Shown: piece by piece, positions 1 to 6,620 of the stretch
How the letters are laid out: every line of letters starts with the position of its first letter
Numbering within the stretch: the first letter of the stretch is position 1
DNA from: Gammaproteobacteria bacterium
GTDB lineage: Bacteria > Pseudomonadota > Gammaproteobacteria > SZUA-140
Direction: 5' to 3'
NCBI GenBank assembly: GCA_026994735.1
Contig: JALWQD010000292.1
Location: 1 to 14,323 of the forward strand
DNA: 14,323 bases
The notes under the pieces: model-generated
What the model was told of the DNA's origin: nothing
Database searches by the model: none
The model's input: only the letters and a program-made list of their open reading frames with translations
Program-made: the position numbers and the translations under genes

Positions 1-711
1 GGGGAGTTCGGCTACTCAACCCAGTTGAAGACAGGCTGGGCACATGCTGCGGGTTCAAGTGATCCACTGCTGGTCGTTGATCAGCGGGTCACGGTACAGG
101 ATAACAACTTCCTGCACACAACATCCATGGAAGACCGCTTCCATATGGAGCTGGGTGAAAATGTCAATGACCGTAAAATTGATACTTCATCCGTTGTTGG
201 CACCACGGCCACAGCCGATGGCGGCACCTCATCCATTATCATCGACCCTAATAATGCAGCACATGTAGCTTCATGTGGCATCCTGGGTGGTACCGTTATC
301 GGTAATAGCTGCGTCATTCCGGGTACCGCTGGTAGTGGTTTCAACAACCCGATTATGTTCAACAGCAGCTATGTCTCAGGGTCATTCCAGACAACCAGCC
401 GTGTACCTGACCCATTTAATCCCCTGCTGAGCAATGGCGGTGATATCGGTTGGTCAGCGGGTGATGCCATTCAGGCAACCTGGGTTGGTGGCCGTTATGT
501 AACGACTGATCCTTATGGCCCATCAGTCATCGGCGCTACCAGCTATACCAACTACTCAACAGGTGACAGGACAGCAATTGCCAGCGTTAACCTACCGACA
601 GTAACAGGTAGCGCGGGTAACCCGAACCCGGATTCATGGGCGGCACCTTTTGTCCCACCGGCACTGAGTTACAGCAATACCTATACACCGCCTGCAACAC
701 CAGGGCCTTAA
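1..711 (+). CDS. 3' part of an unrecognised, probably exported Gly/Ser/Thr-rich protein
   Basis: The reading frame is open from the first base, so the true start lies upstream. The TTG at 25 is only an internal leucine codon. About 236 residues are visible, ending at TAA 709-711. The segment is rich in Gly, Ser, Thr, Asn and Pro and poor in Lys. It has two close cysteines in the stretch ASCGILGG...NSCVIPGT, which could form a disulphide, and a Pro/Thr-rich tail ending PPATPGP. No catalytic motif, membrane span or PEP-CTERM sorting signal is visible at the C terminus. The composition fits an extracellular or surface protein, but I do not recognise the family and assign no function. A strong terminator follows directly, so it closes its own transcription unit and is probably not co-transcribed with the acyltransferase gene downstream. 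That a real gene is present is fairly certain; its role is unknown. Confidence 0.7.
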   Translation, partial: GEFGYSTQLKTGWAHAAGSSDPLLVVDQRVTVQDNNFLHTTSMEDRFHMELGENVNDRKIDTSSVVGTTATADGGTSSIIIDPNNAAHVASCGILGGTVIGNSCVIPGTAGSGFNNPIMFNSSYVSGSFQTTSRVPDPFNPLLSNGGDIGWSAGDAIQATWVGGRYVTTDPYGPSVIGATSYTNYSTGDRTAIASVNLPTVTGSAGNPNPDSWAAPFVPPALSYSNTYTPPATPGP

Positions 712-725
712 ATACCCGCTGCAAG

Positions 726-758
726 AAAAAAAGCCCGGTTTTTACCGGGCTTTTTTTT
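726..758 (+). terminator. Rho-independent terminator after the first gene
   Basis: A perfect 7-bp GC-rich stem, GCCCGGT (733-739) with ACCGGGC (744-750), encloses a TTTT loop. It is preceded by seven A residues (726-732) and followed by eight T residues (751-758), which extend the stem by A-T pairing. It starts 15 bp after the TAA of the upstream gene. The A-tract on the other side means it could also work on the minus strand, but no minus-strand gene reaches it. Confidence 0.92.
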
Positions 759-966
759 CGAACTAACAAACACCCTCCTCGACATCAATAAACCTTAAGG
801 TAAAAGATTCACAATATTGAGAACCAGTAGGCATCCTTCATTATGAGTTACCGCTAGTATTTGCCTACTATCAAGGAATAGTATTCAATACCCGCAGCAG
901 AAGATTAGTCACGGCTTTCTTTGAACCTAGCCATCGTAAGAAAGCCCAGACATCCGAGGATAAGCA
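759..966. other. Intergenic region, probable promoter region of the acyltransferase operon
   Basis: This 208-bp stretch has no convincing open frame and must carry the promoter of the downstream plus-strand genes if they form an operon. A weak sigma-70-like pair is possible: TTGAGA at 817-822 and TTATGA at 841-846, with 18 bp between them. Neither box is a close match. A short inverted repeat lies at 866-883 and is listed separately. No sigma-54 type GG-N10-GC element stood out. The ribosome binding site GAGGA at 956-960 sits 6 bp before the ATG at 967. Confidence 0.4.
855..885. repeat. Small inverted repeat flanked by a direct repeat, possible operator
   Basis: The arms TACTAT (866-871) and ATAGTA (878-883) form a perfect 6-bp inverted repeat around a 6-base spacer. 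The heptamer TAGTATT occurs at 855-861 and again at 879-885, so the copies are 24 bp apart, close to two helical turns. The arrangement lies about 80-110 bp before the acyltransferase start and could be a binding site for a dimeric regulator. Motifs this short and AT-rich can also arise by chance. Confidence 0.25.
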
Positions 967-1752
967 ATGCCGTCACTCAGCCAGTCCTTTCAGAACACCT
1001 TTGAGATATTACCTGCAGACACCCCCAGATTGCTCGAAGAGTGCTTTAAGGTACGCTACCAGATTCTTTGCCAGGAAGGCCGTATACCCGGTTTCCAGGC
1101 CAACGATTACCCGGACAGACTGGAAAGCGATGAATTTGACCAGCGTTCAGTGCACATGCTGTTACTACACCGTCCAAGTGGGCGCACAATCGGCACTGTC
1201 CGGCTTGTCATTTCAACAGGATCGAAATCTCCATTTCCGCTTGAAACATGTCCACAAGATGCTTTTTATCCTGGTATGGCGAATATCATCGATGAAAACC
1301 GGGGCTGGCTGACAGAAATTTCACGGCTATTCATACTGCCTGAATTTCGTGGCCGGCAGAATGATTCTCTACTTTGGGGCAGCCAACCTGAAGATCAGCC
1401 AGATAAACGACTTAAAAAACTCGAACGACGCAAATTACACCCCATCGTCGGGCTATTTAAGGCAATTTTAATGGTTTCAACCCACTATAACCTGCGATGC
1501 TTGTGCGCAGTGATGGAGCCAAGGCTTGCGGCATTGATGTCTGGTTTCGGTATTCTTATGCGGCCGTTGGGTGAAACCATTGCCTATCACGGAAGAAGGC
1601 GCGTCTACTTCGCATCTCTTGATGACATCCTTGACAATATCCATAAAAACCATAAAGACATCTGGGAACTGCTAACAGAATATGGCAAACTACAGCCTAG
1701 TACAGTCCTGGACAGAGATAATGTGTCAGTACAGGTACAAGCCTATCGGTAA
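967..1752 (+). CDS. PEP-CTERM/exosortase system-associated acyltransferase
   Basis: The 261-residue product matches the GNAT-fold acyltransferase family found with PEP-CTERM/exosortase systems, which is distantly related to LuxI-type autoinducer synthases. The N-terminal block 'EECFKVRYQILCQEG' (about residues 24-38) is the characteristic opening. It is followed by an acidic stretch (DRLESDEFD), the 'GRTIGTVRLV' beta-strand region near residues 72-81, and 'EISRLFILPEFRG' near 117-129. No signal peptide or membrane span is seen, so it is probably cytoplasmic. The length is as expected for the family. In other genomes this family occurs near exosortase and exopolysaccharide genes, and a specific substrate is not firmly established; acyl transfer onto a surface glycan or signal is inference. 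ATG 967 is supported by GAGGA 6 bp upstream. The next gene begins about 13 bp after the stop. No exosortase or PEP-CTERM substrate is visible in the window. Confidence 0.85.
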   Translation: MPSLSQSFQNTFEILPADTPRLLEECFKVRYQILCQEGRIPGFQANDYPDRLESDEFDQRSVHMLLLHRPSGRTIGTVRLVISTGSKSPFPLETCPQDAFYPGMANIIDENRGWLTEISRLFILPEFRGRQNDSLLWGSQPEDQPDKRLKKLERRKLHPIVGLFKAILMVSTHYNLRCLCAVMEPRLAALMSGFGILMRPLGETIAYHGRRRVYFASLDDILDNIHKNHKDIWELLTEYGKLQPSTVLDRDNVSVQVQAYR

Positions 1753-1765
1753 ACCATGCCATAAA

Positions 1766-2323
1766 ATGACCTTCCTCGGTCAAGGCTACCGATTGTTACG
1801 AGTCAGTTACCTAAACTTTTCAAGCACCAAGAAACATAACAGCAACTTATCTTATTTTTCCAACAACGCCTCATTATCATCGCTAGCACAGCCCATCAGC
1901 ACAACGGTAAAACTGTTACTGCTGTTTTTTCTTTTTTCAATTCCACTACTTAGCTACGCCGCAAACAAACCCACCCTGATTGTTAATAAAAGTGTCCAGC
2001 AGTCTTCCATTTCAATGGGCGCTTTACGAACAATTTTTGGCATGCGTTTACGCAGCTGGAATGACGGTACAACCATTCGCGTCATCGTTCTACCAGACAA
2101 CCATCCATTGCACTCCAGCTTCAGTAAACGCGTATTAGGTATGTTCCCACACCAACTACGCTGGGCCTGGGACAGACTGGTGTACTCTGGCACAGGCCAA
2201 GCCCCGATACAGGTCTCAACGGAAGAACAGATGTTGCATATACTTCAGACAACAGCCGGTGCCATTGGCTATCTGGAAACGGTCCCGAAAGATGACAATA
2301 TTCATCCCCTGGAGATTCGCTGA
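1766..2323 (+). CDS. Small exported PstS-like substrate-binding domain protein
   Basis: The product is a short periplasmic protein resembling the PBP-like/phosphate ABC transporter substrate-binding family. After a hydrophobic signal core (LLLLFFLFSIPLLSYA, residues about 50-65) and a likely cleavage at SYA-A, the mature part is only about 120 residues. It carries typical blocks: 'PTLIVNKS', 'SMGALRTIFGMRLRSWNDG', a histidine/serine loop (DNHPLHSSFSKRVLG) and 'TTAGAIGYLE' near the end. Full PstS proteins are more than twice as long, so this is a single reduced lobe, as in small PBP-like proteins next to regulators. No ABC permease or ATPase genes adjoin it, which argues for sensing rather than uptake. 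The start is uncertain: ATG 1766 has no clear ribosome site, while TTG 1793 has AAGG 7 bp before it. Either leaves an unusually long N-terminal stretch before the signal core. The next gene starts 1 bp after the stop. Confidence 0.75.
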   Translation: MTFLGQGYRLLRVSYLNFSSTKKHNSNLSYFSNNASLSSLAQPISTTVKLLLLFFLFSIPLLSYAANKPTLIVNKSVQQSSISMGALRTIFGMRLRSWNDGTTIRVIVLPDNHPLHSSFSKRVLGMFPHQLRWAWDRLVYSGTGQAPIQVSTEEQMLHILQTTAGAIGYLETVPKDDNIHPLEIR

Positions 2324-2324
2324 C

Positions 2325-3530
2325 ATGAAACTATTTCAGCAACCGCTCAGGCATCTCATTGTCATCATCGTTGTACTGGCTGGCTTTGTCAGTAACGTCA
2401 AGGCCGAGAGTAATGCAGATAACGTACAAATTCATGGTTTTTTAACACAATCAGCCATTTCAACCAATGCCAATAATTTTTTTGGTTCAAGCAGACATTC
2501 GGTTGCCTTTGATTTTACAGAAATCGGTATCAACACCTCTTACCGCCCTAAAAATAAATGGTTGTTAAGCGGGCAATTACTGTCACGACGGGCAGGCCAG
2601 ACTGACGGTGGCAAGATTCGTATCGACTACGCCCTCATCGATTACACCATTAGAGATCAAATCAGCAGCCGTTGGGGTATCCGTGCGGGGCGCATCCTTA
2701 ATCCTCTCGGTTTCTATAATGAAACACGGGATGTTGCTTTTGCCCGCCCCAGTATTTTCCTGCCGCAATCTATTTACTTTGACCGTGTGCGAGATCTGGC
2801 GATCTCCTCCGACAGTCTCTATATCTATGGTGAACAACGCTTTCAACATAACGAATTACTCTGGCAAATTGGTATTGGCTACCCCCGCATTAGCAATGAA
2901 GAAATAGAACGTTCACTGCTGGGGCAATTATTACCGGGACAATTTGACTCATCAGCATCATTACTCGGGCGTCTACTCTTTGAAATTGACGGCGGACGTT
3001 TTCTGCTAGGCATCAGCGGCGCTCATGCCTTACTGGATTACAGTACTGGCAGCGGCTCCCCCCTGCAAAGTGGACGCGTCACCTTTGCTCCGGTCATCGT
3101 GTCGGCACAGTACAATGGCGAATTCCTCGCATTAACCGCCGAATATGCCCAGCGATCCTTTACCTATCAGAATTTTGGTCCCCTGCTCGCAGATAACAAC
3201 TTTGTCGGTGAAAGTGCTTATTTACAATCCGTCTATCGCTTTAGGCCCGATTGGGACATGCTCCTGCGTTATGATGTTCTCTATACCGACCAATCAGACC
3301 GACAGGGTAAAGCCTTTGCTGCCAGTCACCCATCGACAGCTGCATTTTCCCGCTATGCACGTGACGCGACTATTGGCGTCGGATGGCAATATTCATCAGC
3401 ACTATTACTACGCGCCGAACTCCATCATATTATTGGCACGGCATGGCTGACCGGTGCAGACAACCCTCTCGCAAGTCATGTAGAAAAGAACTGGGATCTG
3501 TTCGCCCTACTCGCCTCGTTCAGGTTTTGA
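2325..3530 (+). CDS. Outer-membrane beta-barrel porin-like protein
   Basis: The 401-residue product has a clear signal peptide (MKLFQQPLRHLIVIIVVLAG, cleavage probably after VKA near residue 28). A run of alternating hydrophobic/polar segments typical of beta-strands follows, and it ends in ...LLASFRF, the terminal phenylalanine characteristic of outer-membrane barrels. The stretch around residues 120-165 (RAGRILNPLGFYNETRDVAFARP) resembles the conserved region of porins grouped with phosphate-selective or DcaP-like porins. It would form a channel or docking barrel in the outer membrane; substrate selectivity cannot be read from sequence. ATG 2325 is chosen over a frame-extended upstream start because it gives the signal peptide directly and has GGAG at 2311-2314. 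It begins 1 bp after the binding-protein stop and ends 12 bp before the GGDEF/EAL gene, so the three are probably co-transcribed and translationally linked. Confidence 0.8.
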   Translation: MKLFQQPLRHLIVIIVVLAGFVSNVKAESNADNVQIHGFLTQSAISTNANNFFGSSRHSVAFDFTEIGINTSYRPKNKWLLSGQLLSRRAGQTDGGKIRIDYALIDYTIRDQISSRWGIRAGRILNPLGFYNETRDVAFARPSIFLPQSIYFDRVRDLAISSDSLYIYGEQRFQHNELLWQIGIGYPRISNEEIERSLLGQLLPGQFDSSASLLGRLLFEIDGGRFLLGISGAHALLDYSTGSGSPLQSGRVTFAPVIVSAQYNGEFLALTAEYAQRSFTYQNFGPLLADNNFVGESAYLQSVYRFRPDWDMLLRYDVLYTDQSDRQGKAFAASHPSTAAFSRYARDATIGVGWQYSSALLLRAELHHIIGTAWLTGADNPLASHVEKNWDLFALLASFRF

Positions 3531-3542
3531 AGGGGATTATCG

Positions 3543-6515
3543 ATGCCTGAGAGACAACAAGATAAGCTCGCAAGCCCCCGTTTTCTCAGCCTTACGTGGC
3601 GTATCATCATCTTTTCAAGCATTCTTCTGGTGGGTATTGCCGTCACCCTTACCAGCATCAGTTACTACGGTCTGCAACGGCAGCACCAGCAAAAATGGGA
3701 CACAGCGTATCGCCAATATCTACTGCAATTTGAAGGTTTGATCAATGATGCGACCAATCAAGAACAGCAAATAGGCAGCACAATCACATCCTTCTCTGGC
3801 ATTCAGGAAGCGATTGCACAAGGAAACCCGGAACAGTTGCGTCAGGCCTTCGATAAACACTGGCCATCATTGCAAATCGACTTTGGCCTCGAAGTTGCCC
3901 GCTTTTTTAGCCCTGAAGGTATCTTACTGGGAAAATGGCCGGCGGAAGACAACAAGCTAGTCAATAGACGGGTTATTTCGTGGGTCTGGCAGGTAAAACA
4001 AGAAGACCAACCCCTATCGGTCGTTGATTGCAGTCAAAGCTGTATGCATTACACCCTCGTACCGGTACTCGCGGAAGGAAAGAATGCCGGTATTCTACTG
4101 ATTGGCAAATCGCTCGCCGATGTCTTGCTCGGCTTTCGCAAAGGTTCCGCTACCGATGTCGGTTTATTTGTCACTAACCAGAAAAATGCCACCGACCTGT
4201 CACCTTCAGCAATCCTCGCCGGCAAGGAGTGGCGTCGCCGGCTGCTTGCCGTCACGAATCCGGATCATACCCTGCCACTCTTGGCCCGCATGGCCAGTGA
4301 AATACCGGATTTGCATGCTATCCCCGACAGCACCCGGGTAAAACAGGCGGGTAAAGATTATGCCATTCGCCTTTTTTCACTCGATAGCATGATTGATGTC
4401 GGTCATGCGGCCATTGTCTTCATTACCGACATCAGTCAAGACCTGATCGCTATCCGCGTTGAAACAACACGCACCCTGTTAACAGGTTCAGTCGGCTTGT
4501 TGGCTGCTGAAATTCTGCTTTTTATACTCCTCTGGGCACCTATGTCACGACTTCGCAGAAATGCCTCGGCACTACCACTATTGGCAGATAACGCCTTTAC
4601 CGAAGCACGGCAGGTCATCAGTGCCAGCACATCGCAACATCTTTGGGATGATGAATCGGATATCATGGCACGGGCATCGGTCGCGCTCGCAGACCGACTT
4701 GAACTGCTACAACAGGAAGCCGGCCAACAACGAGACAAATTGCAGAAAAGAGCACTTGAACTCAGTCATCAGAAGGAATTGGTAACAAGCCTCCTCAATA
4801 CTGCTAATGCCATCATTCTGACTCAGAATGGTCATGGCGAGATCACCTCAATCAACCGCTATGGCTTAAACCTGCTGGGCTATGCTGAAGATGAGGTTGT
4901 CGGCATTCCTTTTGTCCGGCTTGTTTCATCCGAAGATTTTGATCCGAGCCTGCTGGAAAACCTCAGCGCCGTTGCCAAGGGTAAATTGCCACTGTTACAT
5001 CAAGATCTCGCTATACGCGCGCGTACCGGCAGCATCTTTCATATTGACTGGTATCATTCTCACCCCCAGCTCGAAAACGATAACCGCACCCTGATTCTCT
5101 CTGTCGGCCATGACATCACTGAACGGCGTGTTGCGGAAGCACGACTCTCATGGCTGGCTTCGCATGACCCTCTTACCGGTCTGTTGAATCGGCGTACTTT
5201 TCAAATCATGCTCAAAAAAGAGATTGAGGAAAGTCACCAGGCACAGGGAAAACACGGTGCCCTGCTGTTTCTTGATATCGATCAATTCAAGGATGTTAAT
5301 GATAGCAGCGGCCATCAAACAGGTGATATCTTACTCAGGGATGTTGCCAATACATTATTGAAAATGGTCGATGGTATCGGTGTCATCGGCCGTCTGGGCG
5401 GAGACGAGTTTGGTATTATGCTGACCTCGACAACGCGCGAACAAGCTGAGCAAATGACCCAGAAAATCGTCAATCGCCTGGGACAAATCACGCTGCCAGC
5501 CTCTGGCCGGATGTACCGCATATCCGCCAGCATTGGTTTGGCCCAATATCCTGAACATGGTGCCAACGTCAAAACATTACTGGCCAATGCCGATCTGGCC
5601 ATGTACCAGGCAAAAGAACAGGGTCGTGGCCGTTGGCATCTCTATTCAGCCAGAGACAATGTCAACCAGCGTGTCTTTCAAAGAGTCTTCTGGCGTGAAA
5701 AGATCGAGCAGGCCCTGCATAAGGACCTTTTCGAACTTTATTACCAACCGATCATGCATATCCCCAGCCGCACGATCAGCCATTTTGAAGCGCTGTTACG
5801 ATTGCATAATGATGATGGCACTGTCGCAGCGCCATCGACCTTCATTATTATTGCTGAAAATACCGGCATGATTCACCGTATCGACCAGTGGGTCATCGAC
5901 AACGCCCTCAGAACGCTGCAAAAGTTAAATAGCCAGGGTGCTGAAATCAGCTTCAGTATTAATATTTCAGCACATACCCTGTCAAGCGAGCATTTTCTCG
6001 ATATGCTTCGAGACAAGATCCAGCAAGCAAAAGTTGACCCTACCCGCCTGATTCTGGAAGTTACGGAAACTGCTGCTGTCGAGGACTTTGCCAGTGCCCG
6101 GATGCGCATTGAGCAAATTCAGTCGCTCGGTTGTCGCTTCGCTCTCGATGATTTCGGCGTTGGCTTTTCATCTTTCTATTCCTTGAAACAATTGCCTGTT
6201 GATCTGGTCAAAATTGATGGTTCTTTCATCAAAGACCTGACTCACAATAAAGAAGATCAGGTGCTCGTCCATTCACTGGCACAAGCAATTCAGGGTTTCA
6301 AAAACACATCCGTCGCAGAATTTGTTGCCAGTGAAGACATTTTTAAATTGATTCGGGAATTCGGCATAGACTATGCCCAGGGTTATTTCATAGGCGAGCC
6401 CGTGCCGTTAGAAGCAATGTGCAGACGCTATCTCGCTGACATTCACTTGCCGAAAGCGGAGGCACCACAAAAAAAGGTCACCCAACTCCACGGCAAGCGT
6501 AAAAAAAATGGCTGA
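3543..6515 (+). CDS. Membrane sensor with PAS, GGDEF and EAL domains (c-di-GMP synthesis/breakdown)
   Basis: This 990-residue inner-membrane protein has a first span at about 17-40, a periplasmic Cache-like sensor region at about 42-305, a second span at about 308-331, a linker with predicted coiled coil (about 385-412), a PAS domain (about 413-530), GGDEF (about 535-700) and EAL (about 725-970). The cyclase signature GGDEF is intact at 619-623. The product-inhibition RxxD site is absent: Asp and Gly occupy the Arg and Asp positions. In the EAL domain, EALLR (749-753), the Asn of SINIS, the Glu of LEVTET, DDFG, VKIDG, the Glu of AEFV and the Gln of YAQGY are all present, so phosphodiesterase activity is plausible. 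The periplasmic region has a CxxxC pair at 163/167 that might form a disulphide. AGGGGA lies about 6 bp before ATG 3543. It is the last gene of the plus-strand cluster and probably reads the periplasmic and outer-membrane partners encoded just upstream. Confidence 0.93.
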   Translation: MPERQQDKLASPRFLSLTWRIIIFSSILLVGIAVTLTSISYYGLQRQHQQKWDTAYRQYLLQFEGLINDATNQEQQIGSTITSFSGIQEAIAQGNPEQLRQAFDKHWPSLQIDFGLEVARFFSPEGILLGKWPAEDNKLVNRRVISWVWQVKQEDQPLSVVDCSQSCMHYTLVPVLAEGKNAGILLIGKSLADVLLGFRKGSATDVGLFVTNQKNATDLSPSAILAGKEWRRRLLAVTNPDHTLPLLARMASEIPDLHAIPDSTRVKQAGKDYAIRLFSLDSMIDVGHAAIVFITDISQDLIAIRVETTRTLLTGSVGLLAAEILLFILLWAPMSRLRRNASALPLLADNAFTEARQVISASTSQHLWDDESDIMARASVALADRLELLQQEAGQQRDKLQKRALELSHQKELVTSLLNTANAIILTQNGHGEITSINRYGLNLLGYAEDEVVGIPFVRLVSSEDFDPSLLENLSAVAKGKLPLLHQDLAIRARTGSIFHIDWYHSHPQLENDNRTLILSVGHDITERRVAEARLSWLASHDPLTGLLNRRTFQIMLKKEIEESHQAQGKHGALLFLDIDQFKDVNDSSGHQTGDILLRDVANTLLKMVDGIGVIGRLGGDEFGIMLTSTTREQAEQMTQKIVNRLGQITLPASGRMYRISASIGLAQYPEHGANVKTLLANADLAMYQAKEQGRGRWHLYSARDNVNQRVFQRVFWREKIEQALHKDLFELYYQPIMHIPSRTISHFEALLRLHNDDGTVAAPSTFIIIAENTGMIHRIDQWVIDNALRTLQKLNSQGAEISFSINISAHTLSSEHFLDMLRDKIQQAKVDPTRLILEVTETAAVEDFASARMRIEQIQSLGCRFALDDFGVGFSSFYSLKQLPVDLVKIDGSFIKDLTHNKEDQVLVHSLAQAIQGFKNTSVAEFVASEDIFKLIREFGIDYAQGYFIGEPVPLEAMCRRYLADIHLPKAEAPQKKVTQLHGKRKKNG

Positions 6516-6530
6516 TATCCCGCCGCCATT
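6501..6530 (-). terminator. Possible second minus-strand terminator after ligA
   Basis: On the minus strand AATGGC (6530-6525) pairs with GCCATT (6513-6508) around an 11-base loop, followed at once by a run of T residues (A-tract 6501-6508 on the plus strand). It overlaps the last codons and stop of the GGDEF/EAL gene. The stem is short, so it may only back up the hairpin at 6543-6568. Confidence 0.35.
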
Positions 6531-6542
6531 AACAACGTGTAG

Positions 6543-6568
6543 AAAAAACCGCCTGGATTTTATCCGGT
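6543..6568 (-). terminator. Probable terminator of the importer-ligA operon
   Basis: Read on the minus strand, CCGGAT (6567-6562) pairs with ATCCAGG (6558-6552, one bulged base) across a 3-base loop. Three bases later comes a run of six T residues (A-tract 6543-6548). It lies about 55 bp past the ligA stop in the convergent gap between ligA and the GGDEF/EAL gene. No T-tract follows the hairpin on the plus strand, so it would be directional. Confidence 0.5.
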
Positions 6569-6620
6569 ATAGCAGAATAAGCTAACGGCGATACCTAACA
6601 TCAAACTACTCGCTGTCTGG

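Noticed and set aside
1682..1765. ATG 1682 or 1721 as start of the small binding protein
   Set aside because: These starts lie inside the acyltransferase coding region and would lengthen an already long pre-signal stretch; no ribosome site supports them.
2259..2324. Upstream ATG extending the porin by 22 residues
   Set aside because: It would overlap the binding-protein gene and destroy the clear signal peptide that begins at ATG 2325.
5315..5602. Minus-strand open frames across the GGDEF region
   Set aside because: They are frame shadows of a conserved domain and have no independent support.
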